Positions 16,375 through 25,151 of a stretch of 64,000 bases of DNA are shown piece after piece (the first letter of the stretch is position 1; each line of letters starts with the position of its first letter). Made by a program: the position numbers and the translations under genes. Origin of the DNA: Mycoplasma sp. CAG:776 (lineage in GTDB: Bacteria > Bacillota_I > Bacilli_A > RF39 > UBA660); assembly GCA_000438195.1 (NCBI GenBank), contig FR903053.1, forward strand, positions 10,189-74,188. The letters are read 5' to 3'. Below the pieces are notes generated by a model, which saw only the letters and a list, made by a program, of their open reading frames with translations, did not search any database and had not been told where the DNA came from.

Positions 16375-16451
16375 ATTTGATTATTTATTTTGGGTTTTTG
16401 TCTATTCATTATTATTTATCCTTCATATGATACTTTAGGAGGTAATTTGAA

Positions 16452-16886
16452 GTGTTATTTGAAGATAATGATTTTGATATTAATATGGCTTTTTTTATTC
16501 CAGATGTGAATTTTAATCGTGATGTTAATATTTTAAGTCCCATGGAAGGTTTTTTAAGAGGAAATATGTTTCAAAATGAATATGAACCATATAAGGGTCT
16601 AACTTATTTTAAGTTAAATCCAAAAGATGAAAAAGAAAGAATGCTTTATCAAGTGATGGCTTTATCCTTTGCTATTAATGATTTAAATTTATATTTAGAT
16701 TTACATCCAGATGACAAGCAAGTGTTTGAACTTTTTAAAAAATATGTAAAAGAAGAAGAAGATATGTGTCAATCATATGTTAAGAAATATGGACCTCTTG
16801 AAGTAACAGAGACTATGGGCGGGAAATTTAATTGGCTTAATAGTCCATGGCCATGGGATACTAAAGGAGGTAGCATGTATGTTTAA
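16452..16886 (+). CDS. CotJA-CotJB-like spore-coat fusion protein
   Basis: The 144-residue protein starts with GTG at 16452, nine bases after AGGAGG. The C-terminal 85 residues match CotJB: MALSFAINDLNLYLDLHPDD, then FELFKKYVKEEE and the family's C-terminal W-L-N-S-P-W-P-W. The N-terminal part with PMEGFLRGNMF and a Pro-Tyr segment (EYEPYKGLTY) resembles CotJA, which is normally a separate small protein. The next gene is CotJC and overlaps its end, so the usual cotJA-B-C order is preserved in condensed form. In sporulating Bacillota these proteins form an inner spore-coat complex; whether this organism sporulates cannot be told from the window. Confidence 0.8.
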   Translation: MLFEDNDFDINMAFFIPDVNFNRDVNILSPMEGFLRGNMFQNEYEPYKGLTYFKLNPKDEKERMLYQVMALSFAINDLNLYLDLHPDDKQVFELFKKYVKEEEDMCQSYVKKYGPLEVTETMGGKFNWLNSPWPWDTKGGSMYV

Positions 16887-17436
16887 ATATTTAAAACACA
16901 CTAACTATCCGGTGAATATTAAAAAGAAAGATTTGAAAATGGCTAAGTATTTAATTACACAATTTGGTGGTGCTAATGGAGAACTTGCTGCTGCTATGCG
17001 TTATTTTTCTCAAAAATTTAGTATGCCTGATGATTATGGGAAAGCTTTATTAAATGATATTGCAACTGAGGAACTTGGTCATTGTGAAATGATTGCTAGT
17101 ATGGTTCATCAATTAACTAAAAATGCTACAGTAAAAGAAATGGAAGAAGCAGGGCTTGGTGGTGTATTTGCAGATCATGGAAAGGGAGTTTATCCAACAG
17201 ATGCCAGTGGTGTTCCTTTTACTGTTGCTTATTTTGCTGTTACAGGGGATCCTTTAGCAGATATTATGGAGGATATGGCTGCTGAGCAAAAGGCTAGAGC
17301 AACTTATGAGAACTTAATAGAATTAACTGATGATGAGGATGTTGTGCAGGTTTTACTTTTTTTAAGACAAAGAGAAATTGTTCATTATAATCGATTTAAA
17401 GAACTTTTTACATATTATAAAAAGAGAGGATATTAG
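16879..17436 (+). CDS. cotJC: CotJC / manganese-catalase family protein
   Basis: The 185-residue protein is a ferritin-like four-helix protein of the manganese-catalase family. Dimetal ligands are visible: Glu in GANGELAAAMRYF, the ExxH of TEELGHCEM, Glu in MAAEQKARATY and the ExxH of QREIVHYNRF. It should either disproportionate hydrogen peroxide or form part of the spore coat, as CotJC does. The start overlaps the last codons of the CotJB-like gene and uses GGAGG at 16866-16870. A terminator begins at its stop codon. Confidence 0.92.
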   Translation: MFKYLKHTNYPVNIKKKDLKMAKYLITQFGGANGELAAAMRYFSQKFSMPDDYGKALLNDIATEELGHCEMIASMVHQLTKNATVKEMEEAGLGGVFADHGKGVYPTDASGVPFTVAYFAVTGDPLADIMEDMAAEQKARATYENLIELTDDEDVVQVLLFLRQREIVHYNRFKELFTYYKKRGY

Positions 17437-17459
17437 GATTTTTAATAGTCCTTTTTTTC
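17435..17459 (+). terminator. Terminator of the cotJ-like operon
   Basis: AGGATT...AGTCCT forms a short imperfect stem beginning in the stop codon, followed by seven T. Confidence 0.6.
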
Positions 17460-17525
17460 TTGTAAAATTATAGAAGATGTGATAGTATTATATTAGAATA
17501 AGAAATGGTGGGTGGCAGTGGATTT

Positions 17526-19181
17526 ATGCACACAGAAATATTTAGTAATATTGATTTATTAGTTAGTATGGCTGGTTCATCTCTAAATGTGGGAGATATT
17601 GAAGCAGAATTAGTGACAGTTAATAAAGAAATTCAAAATAAAAAACAAGAAATAGAGGATCTTAAGAGTATGATGAATGATGCTCGTTATTTTAATGCTT
17701 CTAGTGAGCTTGTTGATAAAAATATTGAAGTTAGCTTAAAATCTAAAATAAGCCGCCTTAATCGAGAAATTAAAGATATTGAAAGTAAGCTTGAAGAAAT
17801 AAAAGTAGATGAGAATAAATTTTATGAGGATATTACGGCTTTAAAAGAGAAAATAAATGAGAATGAAAAATATGTTTCAGTACTAGAAGCAAAAATAGAT
17901 ACAAGTAGTAGTAATTATGATAGTTTTTTAAAAGGAGAAGAAGCTCATTTACAAAAATTAAAAGATGAACTTTTAAATAAAGAAAAAAAACATCAGGCTA
18001 TATTGAAAAATTTAGATTTAGAGGGACAAGCTTTATCAGAATTGCGTTTGAAAAAAGAAGCAGAAGAAATTAGATTGGGAGATATTGTAGATAATCTTAA
18101 TAATCCTAATGCTTATATTGATCAAGAATTAAAAAGCCAAGATGAAGAAAAATTGATATCTTTACATGAGACTTTAGATGAACTTCAGAAAAAAAAGCTA
18201 GATTTTTTGACTGATCCTAATATGATAGGGGCTGATGCTAAAGAATTGGTTCTTAATGAAAATTATACGGAAGCATTAAATAAAATTCGAGAGTTATTAA
18301 ATGTAGTTAAAGAAAAACCATTTATGGATGTTACAAATTTAGCGGTATTAGATGAAGAACTAGAGAAAAAAGAGTTGGAGAGGAACGAACTTGCTAACTA
18401 TATTGATTCTAAAAATTATGCAAGTATGAATAGTGATGAAATTAGTAAAAGAATTGAATATTTAAATAACGAAATTGAAAAAGGGCAAAATAGTATTACG
18501 CATTTAAGAGAAATGAATCAGGGGATTGATCAGGAACTTGATCATAATTTAACTAATTTAATTCATGATCTTGAAACTAGGATTTTGCAATTGGGTACGG
18601 AAATCTTAGAATATGATAAATTACTTAAAGATTCTACTAAGTCTAGAAGAACGAAAGCTAATTTGGAAAATGGTATTTTGAAAAAACAAAAAGAAAAAGA
18701 TACTTTAGAACAGATTTTAAGAGATTATAAAAGTGATTTATTCTTTCAAGTTACAGTTTTAAATACTGTGAATAAGATTATTCAAAAATTTGAGGGAAAT
18801 ATTGAAAAGTATCATAGTGAAATTGGTAATTTACAACGTATTCAAGGTTTAGATGAAGTTTCTAAAGATTTTATTGAAGAAGAAAAAGATAAAGAAAAAT
18901 TAAAGAGTATCAATGAAGAAATTTTGCAAATTAAAACTCGAAAGAAGTTTGACAGAACTCCTGATGAAATTTATGATCAAATTGAAATGTTGCTTGCTAA
19001 TGAAAGTAGTCAAACTTCAAAGTTTGAAACAGAAAAAGAGCAGACAATTGATTTAGGAATTGATGATTTATTTCATGATGAAGTAATAGAGCAACCAAGA
19101 TATAAGGTCGTTGAAATGATTCCGGCACAAACAATTCAAAGTGATGGAGTAGTGGCTGGAGGTGTTTCTTATGGGGCTTAA
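17526..19181 (+). CDS. Long coiled-coil protein of unknown function
   Basis: The roughly 551-residue, mostly helical protein is rich in Glu, Lys, Leu and Ile in heptad-like patterns from about residue 25 to 480, with no membrane helix, Walker motif or known domain. The N-terminus (MHTEIFSNIDLLVSMAG) and the tail ending PAQTIQSDGVVAGGVSYGA look non-coiled, and the tail has a Gly/Val-rich end. GGTGGGTGG fits the ATG at 17526 better than the in-frame ATG at 17505. It overlaps the small gene that follows, so the two probably work together. A structural or scaffold role, for instance in division or chromosome organisation, is a guess from shape only. Confidence 0.65.
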   Translation: MHTEIFSNIDLLVSMAGSSLNVGDIEAELVTVNKEIQNKKQEIEDLKSMMNDARYFNASSELVDKNIEVSLKSKISRLNREIKDIESKLEEIKVDENKFYEDITALKEKINENEKYVSVLEAKIDTSSSNYDSFLKGEEAHLQKLKDELLNKEKKHQAILKNLDLEGQALSELRLKKEAEEIRLGDIVDNLNNPNAYIDQELKSQDEEKLISLHETLDELQKKKLDFLTDPNMIGADAKELVLNENYTEALNKIRELLNVVKEKPFMDVTNLAVLDEELEKKELERNELANYIDSKNYASMNSDEISKRIEYLNNEIEKGQNSITHLREMNQGIDQELDHNLTNLIHDLETRILQLGTEILEYDKLLKDSTKSRRTKANLENGILKKQKEKDTLEQILRDYKSDLFFQVTVLNTVNKIIQKFEGNIEKYHSEIGNLQRIQGLDEVSKDFIEEEKDKEKLKSINEEILQIKTRKKFDRTPDEIYDQIEMLLANESSQTSKFETEKEQTIDLGIDDLFHDEVIEQPRYKVVEMIPAQTIQSDGVVAGGVSYGA

Positions 19182-19416
19182 AATTAATTATATTATTGTA
19201 TTAGATAATAAAGAGCAATATATTGTTTTAAAAGAAGCCATGTATTATGGTAAAAAATATTTTTTGGCTATGGGGTTAAATGAACAGCGAGAAGTTATTT
19301 CTTCTAAAATTGCTATTTTAGAGGAACATGTAAGTGGACTTGATACCTATGTTAGTAAAGTGGTTGATGGGGATTTAATAACCGTTTTAACAAGAATGTT
19401 TAAAGCTCAGATGTGA
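19171..19416 (+). CDS. Small DUF1292-like protein
   Basis: The 81-residue protein has alternating strand-like segments (YIIVLDNKEQYIVLKEAMYYGKKYFLA) and ends VVDGDLITVLTRMF. This is reminiscent of DUF1292 (YrzB-like) small proteins, which share the pattern of two strands, a Gly-Lys turn and a C-terminal acidic helix; the similarity is weak. GGAGG at 19158-19162 is 8 bp before the ATG at 19171. It overlaps the end of the coiled-coil gene by 11 bp and ends in TGA. It lies directly upstream of cdaA-cdaR but is separated by a probable promoter. Confidence 0.5.
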   Translation: MGLKINYIIVLDNKEQYIVLKEAMYYGKKYFLAMGLNEQREVISSKIAILEEHVSGLDTYVSKVVDGDLITVLTRMFKAQM

Positions 19417-19431
19417 TCACTTGAAAAAAAC

Positions 19432-19460
19432 TGGATTATCGTCCACTTTTTTGATATAAT
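19432..19460 (+). promoter_or_regulatory. Possible promoter of cdaA-cdaR
   Basis: TATAAT at 19455-19460 sits 26 bp before the cdaA start. TGGATT at 19432-19437 is a poor -35 with a 17-bp spacer. Confidence 0.4.
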
Positions 19461-19486
19461 TATTAGGCATATAGGAAGGTGAAGTT

Positions 19487-20302
19487 ATGACTTTAGCTAA
19501 CATTTGGGATGTAATCACAAAGATTATTGATATTGGAATTGTTTGGCTAGTATTTTATTTTATATTAAAAAATATTAAAAATAATATTAAGATGGTTCTT
19601 ATTTTTAAGGGAGTATTATTAATTTTAGTAATTAAGCTTTTAAGTGATCTATTAGATTTATATACAGTTGGAGTTATTTTGCAATATTGTTTAGAATGGG
19701 GACCTTTAGCTATTATTGTGATTTTTCAACCAGAAATTAGAAGTGTACTCGAATCTATTGGAAGAACACAGCTTCTTGGTAGACATAAAATATTAACAAT
19801 TGATGAAAGAGAAAAAGTCGTTTATGAAATCATGCGAGCAATAGAGTATTTTAAAAAGAATCGTATTGGTGCTTTAATAGTTATTGAACGAGAGATCTCT
19901 TTACAGGAATATATTGAACCTGCTACAAAAGTTTATGCGGATTTATCTAGTGATTTATTGGAAACAATTTTCTTTCCTAATGGTCCTTTACATGATGGAG
20001 GAGTTATTGTACAAGGAGATCGTATTACAGTAGCAGGGGCTGTATTTAAAACTAGTATGAATCCATCTATTTCTAAAAGACTTGGTACAAGACATAGAGC
20101 TGCTTTAGGAATTGCTGAGGAAAGTGATGCAATTGCTTTAGTAGTATCTGAGGAGTCTGGACGTATTAGTATAGCGGTTGATGGAGAATTAAATTATAAT
20201 TTGACAATTGATGAATTTAGAATGATTTTGATAGAAGCTTTAAATCCCAAACCTGAGGTGTTTTATGAAGCTGAAGAAAAGAAAAGTGCTGGTGATGAAT
20301 AA
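19487..20302 (+). CDS. cdaA: Diadenylate cyclase CdaA (DisA_N domain)
   Basis: The 271-residue protein has about three N-terminal membrane helices (to about residue 75) and a cytosolic DAC domain. The diagnostic D-G-G of HDGGVIVQGD and R-H-R of LGTRHRAALG are both present and form the ATP-binding and catalytic site. It condenses two ATP into c-di-AMP, the essential second messenger controlling potassium transport and wall homeostasis. The next gene, cdaR, overlaps its stop by one base, which is the conserved cdaA-cdaR arrangement of Bacillota. No glmM follows here, obg does. Confidence 0.96.
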   Translation: MTLANIWDVITKIIDIGIVWLVFYFILKNIKNNIKMVLIFKGVLLILVIKLLSDLLDLYTVGVILQYCLEWGPLAIIVIFQPEIRSVLESIGRTQLLGRHKILTIDEREKVVYEIMRAIEYFKKNRIGALIVIEREISLQEYIEPATKVYADLSSDLLETIFFPNGPLHDGGVIVQGDRITVAGAVFKTSMNPSISKRLGTRHRAALGIAEESDAIALVVSEESGRISIAVDGELNYNLTIDEFRMILIEALNPKPEVFYEAEEKKSAGDE

Positions 20303-21672
20303 TGAAAAAAATAGGAAAAGCTATAGGCCGTTTTTTCATGGCTATTTACCGTGTTATTGATAAAATAATTGTTACACCAATTAGTAGATTAATTTTTAAT
20401 ATTCGGGAATATTTACGTTCTAAGAATATTAAATTGGATTATATTTTTAATCGTCCTAATTTTATGATTTATGTGTCTCTTATTTTAGCTGTTGTAGTAT
20501 TTTTGTTAATTGATTCTAGAGTGATTACTTTAGTTGAATCAGAAGCAGAGGTAATTACGAATGTTCCAGTTACAGTAAATTATAATGAAGAAGCTTATGT
20601 TGTTGAAGGGATACCTGAGACAGTTGATATTGTTTTAATTGGAAGAAAAAGTGATATTTATTTAGCAAAACAATTGGGAACAAATAATGTTATTTTAGAT
20701 TTATCTGATTATGAAGCTAGAGATTCAGCATATCGAGTATATTTATCATATACTAAATCAATTGATTCAATTGATTATAAGTTAGATCCTTCTTATGTTA
20801 CAGTAACTATTAAAGATAAAATTAGTGTTACGAAATCAATTGATTATGACTTAATTAATGAACAATATTTGAGTGAAGAATTAAGTGTAGAGTCTGTAGA
20901 ACTTAGTCGAAGTGAGGTGGTTGTTAAAGGTAGTGAAGATGCTATTAATAATATTGCCTCTGTTAAAGCTTTAATTGATTTAAGTGATGATGCTTTAAAA
21001 GAAGTTGGAACTTATGAGATAGATAATATTAAATTAGTTGCTTATGATTCTAATGGTGAAGTGCTAGATAATATTGAAATTGTTCCTACTACTTTAACGG
21101 CAACAATTACATTAGATACTTATTCTAAGAGTGTACCTCTTGATGTTAGAACAACAGGTAACTTAGTAACTGGTAAGGCAATTGCTTCGATTTTGATTAA
21201 TAATCGTAATAGCTATTCTGTTACTATTTATGGTGATGAAGAGCAAATAGCAGATATCTTAAGTGTTCCTGTAACTATTAATGTGGATGGAGAAGGTGCT
21301 AATAGTTCTCGTAGCTATAATGTAACCATTTCTAAACCTACAGGTGTTCGAGCTTTAAGTGAAAATAATGCAAGTATTATGGTTACTTTTGGAGATGAAA
21401 AACAAAAAGAATTAGAATTATCAACAATTTCAAGTAAAAACTTATCTAGTGGATATTCAGCGAATATTATTGGTACAAGTAGTGTGCCAGTTATTGTAAA
21501 AGGTGTACAATCTGTTATTGATAATGTAGATGCAAGTGATATTAATGCTTATATTGACCTTGAAGGATATACGCCAGGAGAATATGAAGTAGAAGTTAAA
21601 ATTGAAAATAATGATCCAAGACTTTCTTATGTAGTATCTTCTAAAGTTAAAGTAAGGATTACTAAAGAATAG
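20302..21672 (+). CDS. cdaR: CdaR, YbbR-domain regulator of CdaA
   Basis: The 456-residue protein has an N-terminal cytosolic stretch of about 50 residues, one membrane helix (about 52-75) and an extracellular array of YbbR repeats. Recurrent VxGxxxxI and V-D-L-S/V-P-V type segments recur at roughly 80-90 residue spacing (IVLIGRKSDI, VVKGSEDAIN, TIYGDEEQIA, IVKGVQSVID). CdaR binds CdaA in the membrane and modulates c-di-AMP synthesis. The gene starts at the A of the cdaA stop codon, so translation is coupled. A strong terminator begins at its stop codon. Confidence 0.92.
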   Translation: MKKIGKAIGRFFMAIYRVIDKIIVTPISRLIFNIREYLRSKNIKLDYIFNRPNFMIYVSLILAVVVFLLIDSRVITLVESEAEVITNVPVTVNYNEEAYVVEGIPETVDIVLIGRKSDIYLAKQLGTNNVILDLSDYEARDSAYRVYLSYTKSIDSIDYKLDPSYVTVTIKDKISVTKSIDYDLINEQYLSEELSVESVELSRSEVVVKGSEDAINNIASVKALIDLSDDALKEVGTYEIDNIKLVAYDSNGEVLDNIEIVPTTLTATITLDTYSKSVPLDVRTTGNLVTGKAIASILINNRNSYSVTIYGDEEQIADILSVPVTINVDGEGANSSRSYNVTISKPTGVRALSENNASIMVTFGDEKQKELELSTISSKNLSSGYSANIIGTSSVPVIVKGVQSVIDNVDASDINAYIDLEGYTPGEYEVEVKIENNDPRLSYVVSSKVKVRITKE

Positions 21673-21694
21673 GAAGATTTATTCTTCCTTTTTT
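21671..21694 (+). terminator. Terminator of cdaA-cdaR
   Basis: AGGAAGA (21671-21677) pairs with TCTTCCT (21683-21689), with a 5-base loop and a T-run. Confidence 0.8.
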
Positions 21695-21743
21695 CGTGGT
21701 AAAATGACTCATTTTATGTTATTATTATGTACAGGTGATGAGT

Positions 21744-23018
21744 ATGTTTGTAGATGAATTAACAATTAAAGTAGAAGCTGGTAAAGGTGGAGATGGTTGC
21801 ACTTCTTTTCGCCGTGAATGGTGTGTTCCTATGGGAGGACCTGATGGAGGAAATGGTGGGAAAGGAGCTAGTATCATCTTTCAAATAGATAAAGGACTTA
21901 AAACTTTAATTGATCTTCGTTATATGAAGATTATTAAAGGGAAAAAAGGAGAAAACGGTAAGGGGTCGAATCGTAATGGTGCTAATGCTGAGGACATTAT
22001 TATAAAAGTTCCTGAAGGAACAACAGTAGTTGATTTAGATACTAATTTGGTTATTGCTGATTTAGTTGGAGAAAATAAGGAAGTTGTTGTTGCGAAAGGT
22101 GGAAGAGGCGGAAGAGGAAATACTGCTTTTCGTACCCAGACAGATACAGCTCCTAAATTTAGTGAACTTGGAGAGCCAGGAGAGATCAGAACTTTAAAAG
22201 TTGAACTTAAAATGATTGCTGATGTTGGTTTAGTTGGCCTTCCTAGTGTTGGTAAGTCTACGATTTTATCCAAGATTAGTGCTGCTACTCCTAAAATTGC
22301 TAGTTATCATTTTACAACTTTGTCTCCTAATTTAGGTGTTGTAAAGCTAAAAGATACTAGAAGTTTTGTTATGGCTGATCTTCCTGGATTAATTGAAGGA
22401 GCGAGTGAAGGAGTTGGCCTTGGTCATAAGTTTTTGAGACATGCAATGCGGACAAAAATTTTGGCTCATGTAGTGGATATGGGAGCTGAAGAAGGTCGTG
22501 ATCCTATTAATGATTATAAAATTATTCGTGATGAGATAGAGGCTTATAATGAAAAGTTAGCTCACAAAAAAGAAATTGTAATTGCGAATAAAATGGATTT
22601 AGAACAAGCTTCTCATAATTTAGATGAGTTTAAAAAAGCTTATCCTAATGTTTTCGTTATTGAAGTTAGTTCGGTTACAAATACAGGTTTTGATACCCTT
22701 ATGAAAACTTTAGCTGACATGCTTGATACGATTAGCAATGATCCTTTATATGAGGAAGAAGAATTGATGGGACATGTTATTTATAAATTTCAAAATGAAA
22801 GACCTTTTACAATTACTAAAATAGATGATGTTTGGCTATTAGAAGGTCAAGAGTTAGAAAAGCTATTTAAAATGACAAGATTTGATGAAGATGAAGCTGT
22901 AATGCGTTTTGCTCGTAGACTAAAAGGAATGGGTGTAGAAGAAGAATTAGAAAGACTTGGAGCAAAATCTGGGGATGAAGTACAAATTTGTGATTATATT
23001 TTTGAGTTTAAAGAATAA
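21744..23018 (+). CDS. obg: GTPase Obg (CgtA), ribosome-assembly factor
   Basis: The 424-residue protein has all three Obg parts: an N-terminal glycine-rich Obg fold (KVEAGKGGDGCTSFRRE, GGRGGRGN), a central GTPase with G1 GLPSVGKST, G3 DLPGLIEGA and G4 NKMD, and a C-terminal OCT domain (YKFQNERPFTITKIDD to the end). It binds the 50S subunit late in assembly and links GTP/ppGpp status to growth. I chose the ATG at 21744, giving MFVDELTIKV, since the family starts exactly this way and AGGTGATG precedes it. An in-frame GTG at 21735 is the alternative. It is followed by a terminator. Confidence 0.96.
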   Translation: MFVDELTIKVEAGKGGDGCTSFRREWCVPMGGPDGGNGGKGASIIFQIDKGLKTLIDLRYMKIIKGKKGENGKGSNRNGANAEDIIIKVPEGTTVVDLDTNLVIADLVGENKEVVVAKGGRGGRGNTAFRTQTDTAPKFSELGEPGEIRTLKVELKMIADVGLVGLPSVGKSTILSKISAATPKIASYHFTTLSPNLGVVKLKDTRSFVMADLPGLIEGASEGVGLGHKFLRHAMRTKILAHVVDMGAEEGRDPINDYKIIRDEIEAYNEKLAHKKEIVIANKMDLEQASHNLDEFKKAYPNVFVIEVSSVTNTGFDTLMKTLADMLDTISNDPLYEEEELMGHVIYKFQNERPFTITKIDDVWLLEGQELEKLFKMTRFDEDEAVMRFARRLKGMGVEEELERLGAKSGDEVQICDYIFEFKE

Positions 23019-23023
23019 AAAAT

Positions 23024-23050
23024 AGAGCTTGTAATGGCTCTGTTTTATTT
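23024..23050 (+). terminator. Terminator of obg
   Basis: AGAGC (23024-23028) pairs with GCTCT (23037-23041), followed by GTTTTATTTT. It overlaps the end of the convergent pseudogene. Confidence 0.6.
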
Positions 23051-23578
23051 TCTGGAATTTTTATTTAGCAATTGCTCTTTTTTTTGTTGTAATAGTACAT
23101 ATATATCTAATTCATCTGTATTAAATTCAGTTTGAAGATATTTTAATAAAGTAGCATTTCCTTTTAATAAAGAGGAGGTTTCCCAATTTTCTAAATTAGC
23201 AAATAGGTACTTTAGAGTTTCTTCAATATCTGAGGAAGAATTACTTTCTGGATTACGTTTTCTTTGTTTTTGAATTAATTGCTCTGTATAATTACTAGTA
23301 CGCCTTGCAGGTAATTCATCTCGTAATATAAGTTCTTGTATTATTGATTTAGTTTCTGGATCTTTGCATGTTATTATTTTTCTTTTGTTTTTATATATTC
23401 AGTCGTTTATTTTAATTGATTCATAATTTATTTCAAATAAATAAGAAAATAAGAAAGGAAAAGCTAGTGAAGGAATGGGTTTGCCAGAATATAATGCATT
23501 ATGAATACAATTTGCTTTTCTGTATAATTCTTGTTTCTTTTGGTTAATCTCAATAATTTCTTGACTAAAATTTGACAT
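23045..23578 (-). pseudogene. Unknown 177-codon gene interrupted by one in-frame TGA
   Basis: On the minus strand a single frame runs from the ATG at 23578 to the TAA at 23047-23045. It has a good GGAG ribosome site and one internal TGA at 23401-23399, codon 60 (context ESIKIND, stop, IYKNKRK). Both halves have coding character: the first starts MSNFSQEIIEINQKKQELYRK and the second includes ELPARRTSNYTEQLIQ. A single TGG-to-TGA change would restore the gene. I do not recognise the family; it appears soluble and helical with no cysteine motif. Its promoter is intact, so the inactivation is recent or is a sequence error. Confidence 0.7.
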
Positions 23579-23604
23579 TTATATTTCTCCTTTAAAATAA
23601 TTGT

Positions 23605-23633
23605 ATTATATCAGATACGTATTTTTATTACAA
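23605..23633 (-). promoter_or_regulatory. Promoter of the interrupted gene
   Basis: On the minus strand TTGTAA (23633-23628) and TATAAT (23610-23605) are 17 bp apart. Confidence 0.65.
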
Positions 23634-23641
23634 TGGGTGAT

Positions 23642-23670
23642 TTGCTTTTTTCTTTAAAATATGTTAGTAT
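23642..23670 (+). promoter_or_regulatory. Promoter of the glycosyltransferase gene
   Basis: TTGCTT at 23642-23647 and TAGTAT at 23665-23670 are 17 bp apart, divergent from the previous promoter. Confidence 0.55.
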
Positions 23671-23693
23671 ACATCTAAATTAAGGGGGATATT

Positions 23694-24734
23694 ATGAAAT
23701 TATCAGTAATAGTTCCAGTTTATAATTGTGAACAATATTTGGTAAGATGTTTTGATCATTTAATTCACTCTGAAGTTCAAGTGATTATAGTTAATGATGG
23801 CTCTACTGATGGTTCTAAGGGGATTATTGATTCTTATTGTCAGAAATATTTTAATTTTATGGCTATTCATACAGAAAATCAAGGTGCTGTAAAAGCTAGA
23901 TCAGAAGGATTAAAGCATGTTCAAACAGAGTATTTTACTTTTGTTGATAGTGATGATTATTGTGACATTCAAGCTTTAGTTTCTTTATGTGATTTTATGA
24001 GTGCTAGAAATGTTTTTGTTGGTAATGGTAGAAGTACTGTATATTTGAGTGGAATACCTTTTCCTTTCCATAGTAGAAAATGGAATAAAACTTTTATTAA
24101 TTTTAAAGAAGATAAGAGGGATTTTACTAATACAACTTGTACATTATGGGGAAAAGTATTTCATTATGATTTAAGAGATTATTTTATTAGTGATTCTTCT
24201 CATATTGTTTATGAAGATATGGAAATGGTTTATCCGGTTTTAGCTAAGTCAGAAAAAATGATTCATACTAATCAGTTATTGTATTCTTATTGTATGAGAA
24301 GTTCTAGTACATCAGCTTTAGGTTTATCTATGAATAGCAGTAAAGGTTTAGAAGGTTTATTATCGGCTATTGTAACGATGCAAAAACGTTTTCAAGATTT
24401 GGGATTATATGAAGAATATCAATTAGAGCTCGATTCCATTGCTATTAAATTAATTTATCAAAGAATGAATTCAATACTAAGAAATCCTAATATTATTAAT
24501 AAAAGAGAGATGATGGAATTAGTTCTTCATGTTTTAGATTCATTTATTCCAAATTGGAGAAATAATCCATATTATTTAGAGAAATTTAAAGAAAGTGAAT
24601 ATAATGATTATATTTTTTATAAGACAACAGAATTGGCTTTGTATGTTTTGCAAATAAAATCACATGAAGTAGAACAAGATTATAGAACTTTATTACAAAC
24701 TTATAATTTGAAGTTGGAATTAAAAAAGAATTAG
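23694..24734 (+). CDS. Family 2 (GT-A) glycosyltransferase
   Basis: The 346-residue protein opens LSVIVPVYNCEQYLVRCFDHL, the nucleotide-sugar binding strand of GT2 enzymes. It contains NDGSTDGS and the metal-binding D-S-D-D in FVDSDDYC. A C-terminal helical region of about 130 residues without a membrane segment follows. It probably adds a sugar to a cell-surface polymer or glycolipid; donor and acceptor are unknown. It is a single-gene unit with its own promoter and AGGGGG ribosome site, and it ends tail to tail with the DUF192 gene with overlapping stop codons. Confidence 0.88.
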   Translation: MKLSVIVPVYNCEQYLVRCFDHLIHSEVQVIIVNDGSTDGSKGIIDSYCQKYFNFMAIHTENQGAVKARSEGLKHVQTEYFTFVDSDDYCDIQALVSLCDFMSARNVFVGNGRSTVYLSGIPFPFHSRKWNKTFINFKEDKRDFTNTTCTLWGKVFHYDLRDYFISDSSHIVYEDMEMVYPVLAKSEKMIHTNQLLYSYCMRSSSTSALGLSMNSSKGLEGLLSAIVTMQKRFQDLGLYEEYQLELDSIAIKLIYQRMNSILRNPNIINKREMMELVLHVLDSFIPNWRNNPYYLEKFKESEYNDYIFYKTTELALYVLQIKSHEVEQDYRTLLQTYNLKLELKKN

Positions 24735-25060
24735 TTGTTTTCAAAAATGAGAATCGTACCAATTCTTATTTTTTTAGTACTATTTTGAGGCATTTCTAAA
24801 ATACTGGTGTTTTTTCTTTCATTATTTATTTTAATTACTTTATTTTTAGAGAGATTTTCGTATTTATAGATTACTTCGTTATTTTCATCTAATCCTATAA
24901 TATCGATATTTTCTTTCATGAAAAAAGTGTGAACGGAATTGCACTTTGGAAAAAGCATTCCATAATTAATATTTTCTTTGCCCATAAGTCCAAATAATCT
25001 TTTGAAGAATGATTTAGCAGTTATGATTTTGTATTTTGTTTTATTGGTATTTAAATACAT
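24731..25060 (-). CDS. DUF192 family protein
   Basis: The 109-residue protein has the DUF192 core: FKRLFGLMGK near the start, then YGMLFPKCNSVHTFFMKENIDIIGLDENNEVI, which is the family's conserved signature (MLF...c..vHTfFM...ID.v.ld...). Function is not known; the fold is a small beta-barrel-like domain, sometimes secreted. In several genomes DUF192 genes lie near Tad/Flp pilus or TadE genes, as here, where the pilus locus begins about 470 bp away divergently. There is no signal peptide, so it is cytoplasmic here. Confidence 0.85.
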   Translation of the reverse strand: MYLNTNKTKYKIITAKSFFKRLFGLMGKENINYGMLFPKCNSVHTFFMKENIDIIGLDENNEVIYKYENLSKNKVIKINNERKNTSILEMPQNSTKKIRIGTILIFENN

Positions 25061-25151
25061 GAAGTATCACCTAATAAATTATATCATAAATTGATAAAAA
25101 TTATTCATTTGTGTTTATAATAAGTGATTGATAATTATTTGGTTTCATATC

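Noticed and set aside
16424..16434. Sporulation sigma-factor -10 (CATATGATA) before the CotJ-like genes
   Set aside because: It matches a sigma-K-like pattern, but the transcript would start within the AGGAGG site about 5-8 bp downstream, leaving no room for a usable leader.
21920..22273. Antisense frame of 117 codons inside obg
   Set aside because: Its Pro/Ser/Thr-rich product is what the complementary strand of glycine-rich Obg coding sequence produces; there is no start signal.
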